NCBI GenBank assembly: GCA_029204225.1
Contig: CM055102.1
Span: 24,955,390 to 25,019,389, forward strand
DNA from: Diphasiastrum complanatum
Lineage: Eukaryota > Streptophyta > Lycopodiopsida > Lycopodiales > Lycopodiaceae
DNA: 64,000 nt
Reading direction: 5' to 3'
Part shown: piece after piece, positions 51,293 to 63,639 of the stretch
Layout: every line of letters begins with the position of its first letter
Numbering within the stretch: position 1 is the first letter of the stretch
Position numbers and translations under genes: made by a program
Notes under the pieces: generated by a model
Told to the model about the DNA's origin: nothing
What the model saw: only the letters and a program-made list of their open reading frames with translations
Databases searched by the model: none

Positions 51293-53567
51293 CTTCAACC
51301 ACACCAAGGTTGGGGATGCAAAACTTCACTCATGTAGACTATCTACAATTGATTCATTTCTTTCATTCAACACTTGTAAATTCAATATGTGAGAATAATA
51401 ATAATGAATGCAATCATTATTATGATATATGATCTTGATGATGATGACATTTAAACAAAAATGATGAGATTTGAATGACAATGAGGATGGATGTTGAGAA
51501 TTGAAATCAAGAAAAGAAGATAAGTGATGATAATGAGCGAAGATGAATACAATAAATATCATGATGAGTGATGATGTTCATGAAGTGATAATGATCTAGA
51601 AGATTCCTAACCACCATATCTAATATTCCAAAGATCTTAAAATCCATCTAGATTCCCCATACCGTATGGGAACATATCTATTCCACCAAGCACTGGAGAA
51701 CCCATAAATTTTGTTCATGTTGGATTTACAAAATTGTGATTTAACAAGGACCACACATGGCTTACCGTCACAGTATACAACCCCTCTGGTTAGTACCAAG
51801 ATTCCCAAATCCCTCCCATCTGAGAGTTCCAACACTTAGGAATAAGACTCTATCATGTACTAACAGTATGAATGTGATCCATGTGTCAATTCGCACTTCT
51901 CATGTCACAATTTCCATTCAAAATTAGGGTCATACTCATGGTCCTATAGATATTCATATGAATTCAACAACTGGTATTATGCAATTTTTCCACAAGGATT
52001 CCAAAAATCCAAATTACATAATACAAACGCGTTCATTCACCCCAATGCCCATTTCTTCCCCCCTTAGAATTTTTGGTCCCCCAAAAAATTATTCACTTGG
52101 GATACCCATATTCCAAAGTTAAGTGCTTAAATAGCACACAGTACCAGAAAATCAAATTTCCTATTACCGGGTACTGGTCCGGAAAAAACCTACATGAGAA
52201 AATAAATAACTTGTTGTAGGTCCTAGATCCATGAACCTAGGTCATAGACTTACAATTAGGATTTATTAACAAGCAAAAATATTCCCTCAATCATATTCTC
52301 AGTTCAACTAGAGAATCGATAATTTCATCCACAATGTCGACTTAGGTAGATTCCCCAAGAATCACCCCTTTGAATCGACTACGGCTTTTACGAGAGCTAT
52401 TACGGTGCATAGATTCATAGAACTTTGGGTTATTGGCATGCAATAAACATTACCTTTACAAATAGCCATGCATCCAACAAAATGTTTGTTCCACTATCAT
52501 GCACCATCTCCTTTGAACAAAATGTAAAGACTACAAAAATTTCCATGCAACTTAAGGCCTCTCAAACCCTAACAAGGGTTTTCAAAGGAAAGTCATGCTT
52601 AAAGTGTGCAAAAGTGAAAATCTTCCACTACTCATCATGGCTGCAATAGCCACTCATGATGTTCGACCTCATTCCAAAATTGTCCTCTCTGGAAGAATGG
52701 CTCTTTAGAAATCCATCATGCAAACCCTAACCAAGAAAATGGAATTTGGTACATGAGGCCACGCCCCTCTCCACGGCTGCTATAGTAGCAACCAAGATTG
52801 TGCACTATCCTCACAATAATAATTATCCCTGCTTTTATTAATAAATGATGGGAAAACCCATGACCATACAAGAAGATTAAACTATATAAAATGATATCGC
52901 AGAACGACAAAAATGAACTAAGCTAACCAAAAGCTTAGTAAAACTAAAAATAATAAATTAATTACTCAAAACCAACTGCTTGATGTAATCACTAACTAAA
53001 ATAGATCCACTGATAGGTAATGCAGGAAGCTTCGAAGCAGCCGCTCCTGCAAATTGAGCTCGTCGAAGAATTGAAAGCGCCTATGAATGTTGTAATGCCA
53101 TAGAAATATACTGACGGCAGAAAGAAACAATGATGGAAGATAAGATAATGCTTTGCCCCTGGCGTTTCACCATAAGCTCTGCACATAAAGACAAGAAATC
53201 GTTAAATTTCTTATGAAGACAACCATAGGTTTCCAAGGCAAAGGGAAGGTGCACGATCATTATAATCCCGCTCCTTTTCTTGAGCTGCGTGAGATGCATT
53301 GGCCCCCTTTCATGCTGAGAGAACGACGAAGGTGTTGGATTTATTCCTTTACTCTCCTAAATCTCATGTTAATATAGTTCCATTCATATCGCTGCAGTTT
53401 TACATCGTCCACAACCTAGACAAGGTACACGAGAGAGTGAAGGTATAGGAATTTGTGAGGATGATGAAGGAGAAGAATAAACAGAAGAACGAATATGTGG
53501 GGGACGATACGGTGCAGGTGAAGGAAGAGATGTAACAAAATGGGCGATTCATGGCGAGGACGATTAG

Positions 53568-53705
53568 TGCTTGTTGTTTGTCAAATTGCCAATCTAGATC
53601 AACTTTTTTGTGTCTAGTTTTTTGATAGATTTTAAGTAAGCATCCAATCACTCTTGTGGATCTTTTGTAGATCCATTTATGGTCCTAAAGTACAGTACTT
53701 TCACA
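53568..53705 (+). repeat. 5' LTR remnant of copia element 2
   Basis: Matches the last 138 bp of the 3' LTR (about 57005-57142) and ends agtactttcaca. U3 and the TATA region are absent, as in element 1. Confidence 0.9.
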
Positions 53706-53718
53706 TGGTATCAGAGCC
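53706..53718 (+). promoter_or_regulatory. Primer binding site of copia element 2
   Basis: TGGTATCAGAGCC, the standard initiator tRNA-Met site of plant copia elements, immediately after the LTR. Confidence 0.9.
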
Positions 53719-54510
53719 AAGTACAAGAGCATAAGCCATTGATCTAATGCAAATCCATTTTTAGCAAGTTTGGTTGCTAAAAACTAGTATTGGGAGGGCA
53801 AGCTAGAATCTTGATTTTGGTGAGGAGATTTGATCCCAAAATTGGTAGGGGTCCAAATCCGTACAGTCCACATGTGTGGGCACCTCTGAACCTGCATTTA
53901 ATGCATGGTATTCATTTGATCCAAAAAATTTCAATTTGTGAGCTGTTGGTGTAATTTTTGGTGGAGATCCTAGGATAATCTACCGAGATCATTTGCCATT
54001 GATCAGATTTGAATTTGTTTCATGGAATCTAATTAATCTAGGCTGAGTTCAAGTCCTATTAAGGTTAAAAACAGGTCTTGAAAGTACACCAAGAAGGAAG
54101 AAAGAGATTAAGTCATTTTTTTGTCCAAAAATAGCCAAAATTGGCAAGATTTGATTGTAAGTAGATTTCACATCATCTTATCTTCATTCCAACTTTGTGA
54201 GGGAGTGCTAGAACTGAGAATATAAGTCCATTTGTTGGATTAGAAATCTAATTTGAGTGAAAAACTACAAGAGAGAGACCTTAGTGAGTTTCTAGAGACA
54301 ATCAAATCCATTTCTTGGCAAGATTTGTTTGAAAGTAGTTTTCACTTCATCTTATCTTCATTCCAGCTTTGTGAGAGAGTGATAGAACTGTGATTATAAG
54401 TCCATTTGTTGGATTAGAAATCAAATTTGAGTGAAACATTGCAAGTGTGAGACCTTTGTGAGTTTCAAGTCAATCAAATCTATTTCTTGTTTGTAGAAGT
54501 CACTAGTAAG

Positions 54511-56247
54511 ATGGGATCTGCTGGAGCATACCTTCTAGAAGCTAGTGAGAGGTTGAATTCTACAAATTATGCTATTTGGAAGGTTAGAATGGAGTCACTC
54601 TTGGTGCTCCAAGGCCTTTATGAGTTCTTGATTGAAGATGAAGATGAACCTCTAGGTGCACAGGAGTTAGCTAGATACAAGAAGAGATCTAGGCTTGCAC
54701 TTCATTGTGTGAAAATGAATGTGAACAATGATTTGTTGAGAGAAGTATCAGCTTGTACTAATGCTAAAGAGGCTTGGGAGTGTTTAAAATCAATCTATGA
54801 GTAGGATGATGCATCAAGCTCAAAGGGCAAGTCAAAGCAGAAATGCTTCTTTTGTGGAAGGAAGGGGCATTATGCATCTGAATGCTACAAGAGGCTAAGA
54901 GCACAAGTGGAGGAGGACAAACAAGGAAACCTTGCAAAGGAGGAGGAGGAGGATGAAGTAGATGTATTCTTGATGGCATCTACATCCTCACCAACAAGCA
55001 ATGGCAATTCAAGAGACAATTGGTGGATCGATAGTGGGGCTAGCTCCCACATGTCTTGTGAAAAGGACTTTTTCTCAACCTTACACTCTTTCAATGCTGC
55101 TAAAAAGTTTGTCTTTACTGCAAATGATGAAGAGTGTAGGATAGATGGTGTTGGCACCATCTCTTTGTGTCTAGAATCCTCAAAATGCATGGATCTAGGA
55201 AATGTCCTTTATGTACCATCAATCACCAAGAATATGCTTAGTGTTGGTCTACTCTTAGAAAGTGGTTTGGATGTCCACTTTAAGCATGGTGTTTGCTTCA
55301 TCTTGAAGAATAATATTTGCATTGCAAAGGGATTTAAACATGGAAGATTGTTTAAGTTGGAAGCTAGTGTTGCTTTTGAAAGAATGAGCTTGGCAAAGCA
55401 GGAGATCACTCAAGAGGAGATCTTGGAAAAGTGTGATCTTGCTTGCATTGATGAGGAGCATCAAAAGGAGGAAGATCTTGAGGATCAGTCTCAAAGCATG
55501 AGAGTTCCAAGGGAGTCCTCAATGACAATGGCCAAGTCATCACATTGCATGCAAATTGTCCATTCAAGTGTGCATCTTGCAAGGGTGGTGAGCATTGGAG
55601 AGTCTACTATCTTTGAGTACTTTTTAGATAGTATTAGTAGACATGGAGTGACTTGTTGCTTATCTTTAAGATCTATGGTGTTTAGTACTCTTTATGACAA
55701 GACAATGAAATTAGATGCTTTCAAATCTCCATTTGTTGTTGATAAAGCAATTTCATTGGATAACTTTTTTTGTAATAGTTTGAATAGTGTCATAAAAGAT
55801 GAAACATCATTTGTATTGGAAATCTTTGTGTCCACATGCTTTGAGCATGATCATTCCAATGTAAGGACCAAAGATTATCCTATTTCAATGATAGGAATAA
55901 TGGTAGTGTTTTGCTCTTCAAGTAGAGATTGTAGAATCTACTTGTTTTCAGCCAAAGAATTTGTCAATGGTGGAAATGTGATCTTTCAAGAGTGGAAGAT
56001 TTGTAAACTTGAAGAAGCACCTTTGGATCAACACCTTATTCAATTCATTGATGGTTTGGAGTCAAGTCAAGTGGAGGAGCAAGCTCAAGACCCGAGGACT
56101 CCAAGAAGAACCTTGAGTATCAAGATGGAGCCATCTAGGCTCAATCATATGGATCAAGCAAGGCAAGTTGTCTTTGGCAATATTATTTATGATGTATCTT
56201 CAAGTGCACAAAATGCCTTGGAATCCATGGCTTGGCATGATGTTTAG
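54511..56247 (+). CDS. Non-autonomous copia gag-protease polyprotein with unknown insert, one stop codon
   Basis: One frame of 579 codons from ATG at 54511 to TAG at 56245-56247, interrupted only by TAG at 54802-54804. Gag N-terminus: YLLEASERLNSTNYAIWKVR. The middle of gag is deleted, and a complete zinc knuckle follows at once (CFFCGRKGHYASEC, 54844-54885). The protease motif is WWIDSGASSHMS (Asp codon 55030-55032) with VPSITKNMLSVGLLLESGLD. Where integrase should be, about 150 residues of unknown origin (from about HCMQIVHSSVHLARVVSIGE to HDHSNVRTKDY) join to the tail after integrase (VFCSSSRDCRIYLFSAKEFV, NVIFQEW). It ends near NALESMAWHD where RT would begin. RT is absent. Confidence 0.8.
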
Positions 56248-56457
56248 TTTTGAAGTGTGCTACATGTATATAGACACATTTATGGAACATCTTGTAAGGG
56301 ATCCTCTAAGAGGTGGTGAAAGATCCTTCATGGACATCATTCTCTATTGGAGTCTCAAAAGTTCCTTGTTTGTAGCTGGATTTTTTAGACACTTCTTAAA
56401 TCTTTCATTCATCTATCAAGAGAGTTGTAAATAGATCAAGCTAAATTTGAGGAGGAG

Positions 56458-57142
56458 TGTGAAGAATTGCCAAAAAATGGCAAATCTAGCTGGATCAAAA
56501 ACCATGTAGAATAGTGTAAATTGTGTACACAAGTGGATCCCACACATGTGAGGCCATGATGCCATGTGGGAAACCCATCCTAATGTAGGTTAGGTCAAGT
56601 CAAGAGAGTTGTTCATGTCTATTTGGTGGTCATCCCTACTTTATAGGACCTACACCTAAGTTTAAGGTGAAAATTTGACCAACTAGCTACCTACCAAGCA
56701 TAACTCTAGGAAATAGACTAGGGTGAGAGTGAGTTAACTTCCTTATTACATGCTGGAAATCCACCTAACTTCAAGAAGGAAGTCGAATTTGGTATGTATT
56801 CCCTCTCTCCATAGTGAGAAGATAGAAAATTTTTGGAGCTCATTGGCAATCTCAAGCTAGTTCACTATGTACATTGAGTTTTTGTGATCCAAATGAAACC
56901 AAATCAATTTCTACTTGTTTCTCAGGTTGAAGGCCATACTACAGCCTTTAGTACACACGTGTGGGCTCGGATTTCAATGTTGATCAATGCTTTTGATTGT
57001 GAATGCTTGTTGTTTGTCAAATTGCCAATCTAGATCAACTTTTTTGTGTCTAGTTTTTTGATAGATTGTTAAGCAAGCATCCAATCACTCTTGTGGATCT
57101 TTTGTAGATCCATTTATGGTCCTAAAGTACAGTACTTTCACA
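56458..57142 (+). repeat. 3' LTR of copia element 2 (685 bp)
   Basis: Starts TGTGAAGAATTGCC after GAGGAGGAG and ends cagtactttcaca. Contains ACACACGTGTGGGC near 56953, a feature shared with the element 1 LTR. Confidence 0.87.
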
Positions 57143-57361
57143 ATTTACATTCTACGTTATTCTTCATGGCTCATTGAAATGATATGTCAATATTTTGTGA
57201 GGGAGCAAGTCATTGCAAAGGAGGTGGAGCTTCAACATGTGTCCTCAAGGAATGTGTAGCTGATATCTTCACTAAAGCATTGGGAAAGGACATGTTCATG
57301 AATCATAGGACATCACTTGGAGTGTTATCAAAGTCTATGCTAAAACTAGTTGAAGAGGGAG
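57143..57361 (+). pseudogene. RNase H end of copia element 3
   Basis: Two frames give HIEMICQYFVREQVIAKEVE with LQHVSSRN, then after a frameshift CVADIFTKALGKDMFMNHRT and SLGVLSKSMLK. These are the last residues of copia RNase H. The sequence is cut on its left by element 2, and its left half is not found on the other side of element 2. Confidence 0.85.
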
Positions 57362-57835
57362 TGTGAGAAATTCAACTAGTTTAATTATATTTGCTACACT
57401 TTTATATTTGGCAAATTGAGGCCAACTTTATATTAGATTTAGAGTTTGACTTTTCAAAGTTACTTAGTCTAAATTTCATTTGAATAAACACTTTTTGAAA
57501 GTGTGGAGAATGTAGAAGTTGAGTTTGAGTAGATTCAAATTTACATATTGGGTACATTGAATCTAGACCCAAAAATAGTAGGGTTTACTTTTTGGAGGGA
57601 AAGCCAAGTGGCCAAATAGGGTTTGGACCTATTATAAAAGGATGTAACTAATGGAGAACCAGATCTTCTCTTTTCTCTATCTCATTTCATGCTTATACAT
57701 GGCTCTCTTGGGTTCTACTATCCATCGGTGCACTATACTTGTGATTGCTTGCAAATCTATGTGTAGAATGATCTATATTTGCTATTTTCAGGTTCACATG
57801 TGTGAAATACAGTAGCTTGTTATAAATGTACAGAC
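57362..57835 (+). repeat. LTR of copia element 3, right end uncertain
   Basis: Follows the purine tract 'gaagaggga' and starts TGTGAGAAATTCAACTAG. TATA box ttataaaagg near 57632. It is related in layout to the other two LTRs, but its end could not be fixed. Confidence 0.65.
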
Positions 57836-58976
57836 AACAATAGTACTTTGTGTTTTGATTCATGTTTGATCAAGTTCTATTAGAGTTTGCATTCTATTTT
57901 TTGTGTAGATGCTAATTTTTCTACATTGGCAATTTTGGTGGAGTAGCTTGTTTTGTAACCAAAGATCTTTAGTAGATTTGGATCTGAATTGATCCCAAAT
58001 CTCTCACAAATATCACGTATTTGACCAAGCATTTTTGGTTTACCAAAAATAGCTATATCTTTATTTTTGGACATGACCAAGCACAATTTATCGTCTTTTG
58101 TGATGATAGTCCACTGATATGCCTCATATGAATGAAAACTGATATCTTCATATGAATGTTTTTTTTTACAGTAAGTCTTTTTTTAACAAATGATACGACA
58201 TTTTGCGTGTACGCGGTATCGATCTGTCGTATCATTGGCAGTATATGATATCCGAAAATGATACCGCGTATCGATCTCTGGTATTCGATGCTCAAAATTA
58301 TTATTCAGAAATGCGTAAAATGAATTGATCTTTTTTAAACACAAATTCTACATTATTTTAAGAATCTCAACCAACACAAGTGACAAAAAAATTAGTCATT
58401 ACTGAATATTGAACTATTCTCAGCTAAAGTTATCTTAAATGGCTAAAGCATCTTAAAGGAATCAAAAAATCCTTGAGAGAATAGTCACCCGTTGTGAGAG
58501 AATAGTCGCCCGCTAAGAGAGAATAATGAAAACAGAAGAATGCTATGCTCCCTAGGTCGCGTGGGAGAAAATGGGAGGTGATAAACTTTATATAGTGGTG
58601 GACACCAAATTCTAATAGAATGGATTTATAAAATTTTGAAATCCATTGATTGATGTTTTTTGAAGTCCGCAATTGAGAGCATAAGGGCCTTGGAATTTTC
58701 ATTTTAATCACCCTGGTTTGCGTTTTTCTTTTCTCTTTGTAGAGCTTCTTTTCACTATGTCTATATCCATCTCGTCATATGAGACTTCCATATCTGAACG
58801 AGAACTTTCTGTTTCCAGCTGCACAATTTCAATCTCTAGCGATGTCTTTAAAAAAATCTTAGGAAAGCACCATGAAGAGTGCAGATGTCCCTATTTTTGT
58901 GAGCTCTTATGTCGAGTCAGAGTTTCAAAATGAGCATGATGTTTTATAGAACTCGTGTTCCAAGTCAGGCTTTGAT
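57836..58976. other. Gene-free stretch with repeated GATACCGCG motifs
   Basis: 'gcgtgtacgcggtatcgatc' (58204) and 'gataccgcgtatcgatctc' (58260) form an inverted/direct repeat pair that may mark a small element. No protein recognised. 71 codons at 58718-58933 are open but Ser-rich and unconvincing. Confidence 0.35.
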
Positions 58977-59891
58977 TTGGAGGCCCCCGTTGCTAATATG
59001 GTTGAATCCTCTTTTGTTGCTTTGTCTTCTGAATCAATTATGCAATTCAATGACAATGGAGGTCAATTTGAGTGTGATATCGAAGTATCTCGTCAATGCA
59101 CATTTGGTCAATGTCTTTCAAAAACTTATCAGGATATTGATGAGAGTGCTATGAGGGAGACTGAGGATGACAATGAGGGCAACGATATTGGCGATGATGA
59201 GAATGATGCCGACACCAATGACAACGTCCAAAACTCTCGAAGAGGTGGTAAGGGATTTCATGTTGATCGACGATTTTCAAGCTATGGCCGTAGGATGAAA
59301 ACTTTTTTGTTGTCGCCATCTCAGTTAAATGTTACACTTAAGGTTGCATGTTGCAGTAATGGTTGCATAAAGAAAATAGATATTTCTAGGTTAAAGTCAT
59401 GAAGATCTTATTACCTAAGTCTTAATCAAGAAGAGCAAGAGGTGTATCTTACTTTTGCACTAAAGCCAAACATCAAAGATCAAATGGAGTACAACTTGGG
59501 ACATTCCATTGTTTGTAGAAATGCATTCAAGCATGTTCATTCTATTGGAAATTCAAGACTTGGCAGGTTGCATGAGAGCCTTTTAAAAAATTCTTCTATT
59601 TACAATCCTCAATCCAATCATGAAGTTGGTCCAGTTTGAAAGTTATTGATATCTTGGATGGAGAGGTATTTTAGTTCTCACGCCGAGATTATGCCAACTA
59701 CTAGCAGGTGGTACCTAACGGACAATTTTACAAGGCGTGAGGTTTACAATATCTACAGGGAGGAAATGGTTCTTGGAAATGAGCAATTTTTCCCTCAACG
59801 GTTTGATCAAGATCAAGGGCAAGGGGATGCAAGGCAATGTAAGATGGATATGGAATCTTCTGGGCCATTTGAAGAGGTGCAGGTGGTTTAA
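58977..59891 (+). pseudogene. Decayed frame of unknown family, possibly a transposase N-terminal region
   Basis: A single frame of 305 codons broken only by TGA at 59400-59402 and 59637-59639. In order: an acidic stretch (about 141-220 nt in: DDNEGNDIGDDENDADTNDN), a Cys-rich segment (VACCSNGCIKKIDISRLKS), then a conserved-looking part YLSLNQEEQEVYLTFALKPN and SIVCRNAFKHVHSIGNSRLG, and later SWMERYFSSHAEIMPTTSRW YLTD. The CC...C and C-R-x-A-F patterns recall zinc-binding regions in front of some eukaryotic DDE transposases, but I cannot name a family. The low number of stops suggests either recent decay or a real but partial gene. Confidence 0.5.
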
Positions 59892-60289
59892 CAAGGTTCT
59901 CAAGTAGGTCCATCTACATAATTCTTTTTTGCAAAAAAGAATTTCAAGTGATCGATCACCATTGAGGAAGAGATTCAAGAATTCCTTTCTAAACGTCCTC
60001 ATGAATCTTCTCGTGGTGGTTGGATCATAAGTTCAGAATGTTAGAAGTCAAAGCAGGTAAGTAATTTGATAAGTTAGCCACACTTGGTGAATAGCCCAAG
60101 TGGCGGAGGATTGTCTTCAAGAAAATCCCTGAGGCAATAAGGAGTTATGTGGAAAGCCCTCTCATCAATTAAGGGTGGAGCCATATTACGTCTCTATGCC
60201 AAGAAGGAGTAAATGGACAATGTGCAGATTTCCCATGGCACAAATAACGATTCATACTCGGAATTGGCCCATCATTCACCAAAGTTTCA
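59892..60289. other. Unassigned stretch after the unknown frame
   Basis: May contain further coding of the same decayed gene (short open pieces to about 60045), but no clear similarity. Confidence 0.3.
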
Positions 60290-61000
60290 ATTGGACAATT
60301 GTAGTTGACTTTCACAGAGCGTTACATAGTTATGCTTCTTGATATCCATCTTTTTCTTGCAATAATCTCTTGCCCAATGTCTTGGTTTCTAGCAATAGAA
60401 ACATTTTTCGTTTTTCTTCTTCCCTGATGACGATCCTTGATCATCTTTGTCAAGATTAGGCTTCTTCTGTTTCTTTTTGTATTTGTGCTTCCCTTTGGAT
60501 GGGGCTTGACGTGATTTCACCACTTCGTGCCTTTGCTCCTCTTACAATGTAATGTGAATATCCTCAAAGGTTTGTAGCCTCTCCCTTGATGTAATGGCAC
60601 TAGAAAACATTTGAAAGTTTTTTGATGACTCACTCAACGTTGTGTAATCCAATTCAACATTCCATATTGCCTCTCCAATTGTCATGAGTTGATCCGTCAA
60701 TTCCTTAATGCATGTGGAGAATGATCTCACACTCTCATTTTCTTCCATGTGAACATTGTGTAATTTGGTCCTTAGAAACATCATTCAGGATGACGTTGCT
60801 GTTTGATATTGAACCATGAGTGCTTCCCAAGAACCTCTCAGCATGACTTCATTGATATGTGCAATAACATGGTCCGTCATTGATAAATTAATCAAGGATA
60901 GGGCCTTTTGTGTCCTTTTATCGCATGAGCGAATATCGGTTGGAGTTGTTGTTGGTCTTGAATCACCACCTATGATGATATCCTAGAGTTCTCTCTCCAT
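60290..61000 (-). pseudogene. Ty1-copia gag fragment (element 4, minus strand)
   Basis: Minus-strand pieces read ALMVQYQTATSS, then TKLHNVHMEENESVRSFSTC with IKELTDQLMTIGE, then a Lys-rich stretch and a damaged zinc knuckle (KCFYC, stop, KPRHWARDYCKKK). These are typical copia UBN2-type gag features. Several stops. No LTR or pol in the same register, so it is an isolated remnant. Confidence 0.8.
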
Positions 61001-61893
61001 TAATATGATCTCACTTTAAACTTTTGAATACTATAGTTGGATAGCCCATCCAACTTACTTGCTTCACCAACCATTGATTCACTCAAACCCACCAATTTGT
61101 CAAAAGTGCTCAAAAACTACTGGAGACTACAACCATAGGCTAAAAGAACCTTTTGAGTACAATTGTGATGCCTAAACTTGATTATAATGACCCATCAAAA
61201 AATTCTTATTAGGCCCTGAGTCACTTAGGTAGCAAGTTTGTCAACCAGTTTTCTTCAAAACACAAAATGCTTCACGCCGCGTATTTCCAACTATGGCCTC
61301 CTTGAAAGCGGCAAATTGCTTTGAAGATTCACTGAGCATGTTCTCCGTGGTTATCACTCTGTTTTTGCCTTCCATACTTGCAAGTACCATCTGGGTATCA
61401 TCCCTTGAATTAGATACGATGCTAGTAGTAACTAAAATCAACAAAGTGGGTTATGTCAAAAATTTCAATGTATGTGTGCATTGCATGATCTATAATTATA
61501 CAAGTGTATTTACAACATGGTTTAACTAAATCACTTAGTTACAATATGTTTCATGGTCTAATCAATCTTTTAGTGAAAGCTGGCTAATCACATTATCAGT
61601 CGGTATCGAAATCCGAAAAAAAATTATACTTTAAACAATCATGAGGTCAGTATGTCAATTTGAGTTGTATAGAGCTAAGACAGAGTGTCAAGTCGAGTTC
61701 ATATCAAGATATAATGTCGAGCCAAGTCAATATCAAGAGAAAGTGTTGACCCAAACTTAACAAATTATTGTTTCTACTTTTAGTTTATTTTTTGTAGACT
61801 ATATAGTTGTGTCAAAATAGAGTGTAACTTACTAGCTATGAACTAACAATAATTTGGTTTTGGATTATCATTGGATCTATTAGAAGAAGAAAA

Positions 61894-62290
61894 TCCAACA
61901 CTCCCCCCTTAATTTAAATCCATAAATGCTTTGATTTCTAAATCCAACATAGCGCAAAATTTATTACAATTCTAAAAATCTAATGTCTTTGCAAATATAT
62001 CTGCATTCATATAGCGTGTAATCTTTGTTCAAGACTTTAATTTCTAATGTATTGGTACTTTATCTCAATATGCTTGCTCCTGGAATGGAATCTATGCTGA
62101 AGTGACAATGCAATCATAAACTGATTGTCACTAAATAGAGTAGTTGGAATATTTTGAGCAAGTACTATGTTAGATAATGAAAGTCTTGATCAGATTGTGC
62201 TTTCTTGGGAGCATGGGTAGTAGCTATATATTTTGATTCAGTGGAAGACATTTATAAAAAGGTTTGATTTTGGCTATTATTTTATTCCAC
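61894..62290 (-). pseudogene. Ty1-copia RNase H fragment with LTR junction (element 5, minus strand)
   Basis: Minus-strand words in several frames: SSTESKYIATTHAPKKA, FSDNQFMIALSLQH, and FHSRSKHIEI-like near 62080. They are in the right order for copia RNase H. At the left, 'taaggggggagTGTTGG' on the minus strand (about 61884-61900) looks like purine tract plus LTR start, with the LTR running to lower coordinates. Confidence 0.7.
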
Positions 62291-62818
62291 AACAATGTCT
62301 CCAAGTAGCAAAGTATTGAATAATAAAGCATACAAATGAATAAAAAAAAGAGAGAATAAGATGTTTATTATCAAATATAGTCATGATAGTGATTAAACAT
62401 TCAAAAAATAATCCTTTCATACAATCAGCACACATGCTCTAGTGTATGAGAGGCCATTTGGTTTTGAAGGCAAACCTACGACACTTGGTATAGGTTTTCT
62501 CGTTGGCCCTCTTGTCACAGCCGGCAGGAAAACCTACTTTTATCCATAGACAAAAACCTATAGTTTTGATTGTAATCCTAATGTAGTATTTAAAACTTTG
62601 TAGAATTATGCTAAATATTGAAAAGCATCTTGAGCCTACAGAATTTCACAAGATCTTGATGTGGGTATTAAGCAATTTCTGACATTGGAAATGTTTGGCA
62701 AGTTGAGTGCTAATACAATGCTTGTTTCTACTTTTGTTTTGCATATGATTGAAGCCATACAATTTGATTTGTATAGCATACACAATTTGGATTCATCTCT
62801 GTGTTTGAGTGATCAAGA

Positions 62819-63430
62819 TCAAGAAGGTAATGAAGCAATTGCCAAGAAGCAATTGCCAAAGTGACAATCCTTGGTAACGAGCATTGAAATTTCAAGTTTT
62901 GAGGAGTGCATTATCTTGATGTGCAAACTCCAAAGATTGTACAATCTTTGTGATTGTAAAAAGATCCCAAAATAATCACTTTTCACACCAAGGATATGGG
63001 GGGGGGGGGGGGGGGGGGTTAGAAAATCAATAATTATACTTACTAATAATAGATTCGTAGAGAGATTAGGTACATACAAAACTTTTGATAGTAGTTTGAT
63101 TTGATCATGTTGGAACTTCAATCTTACAATGCCTTCACCTTCAATAGTGTGTGTGCTATCGTCGCTAAGATGAACGAATTTCTTTGTACTGGTCATATCT
63201 TGAGTAGCTCCCGAATCCAAAAACCAAGAATTGTCAACTTTCACCTTTTGATCTTTGATCATAAACGCTCCTTCATCCATGTCGATTGTAGGAGATTGAG
63301 ATGATACTACGACTACATTCGCCTGTTGATCTGGTCACTTATTGGCATTCTTTGCTTATAGAATCCTACAATCTTGGATCTCACGATTAGTGTGTCTACA
63401 ATATGTATAGAACATCTTCTTATTTGACTA
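62819..63430 (-). pseudogene. Ty1-copia zinc knuckle and protease fragment (element 6, minus strand)
   Basis: Minus strand: a degenerate knuckle (YCRHTNREIQDCRIL near 63360-63410), then SWFLDSGATQDMTSTKKFVH, EGEGIVRLKFQHD and KVLYVPNLSTNLLLVS. This is the copia protease region. A run of about 20 G (62999-63018 on plus) interrupts it, read as polyproline. The order relative to the gag at 60-61 kb is wrong for one element, so these are separate insertions. Confidence 0.8.
62999..63018. repeat. Poly-G tract, about 20 bp
   Basis: An uninterrupted G homopolymer inside the protease fragment. Exact length may be affected by sequencing error. Confidence 0.8.
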
Positions 63431-63639
63431 TGAATTTCATAATTGTTTTTGAATTTGTGTCGGCTTCTGATTCGATGCGGAGTCCAGAGAGATTTTCTTG
63501 TCGCTTAGAACCTTTATTGACATATAGAGTGTGAGATGATGAAGTCAAAGAAGTGTTGTGACTTATTCAATTATCTTTCTGCAACAACATTGTGATAACT
63601 CTAAGCCATCTTAATACTTTCAAAAATCATATAGAGCAA

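Larger units (their letters stand above)
47621..53567. other. Gene-free region downstream of AAPT
   Basis: Holds the AAPT 3' UTR at its left edge (end not determinable). Repeats inside are listed separately. Simple GAT/ATG-rich stretches occur at 50190-50380 and 51400-51600. No conserved protein was found on either strand. Confidence 0.45.
53568..57142 (+). mobile_element. Ty1-copia retrotransposon 2, non-autonomous, 5' LTR truncated
   Basis: A 3.6-kb element with a 138-bp remnant of the 5' LTR (53568-53705), a primer site TGGTATCAGAGCC (53706-53718), a leader, a gag-protease frame (54511-56247), a short tail, a purine tract GAGGAGGAG and a complete 685-bp 3' LTR (56458-57142). Integrase and RT/RNase H are missing. 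The leader has a tandem duplication (54140-54240 against 54310-54440). It lies next to the RNase H end of a third copia element, so it probably inserted into that element. Confidence 0.92.
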
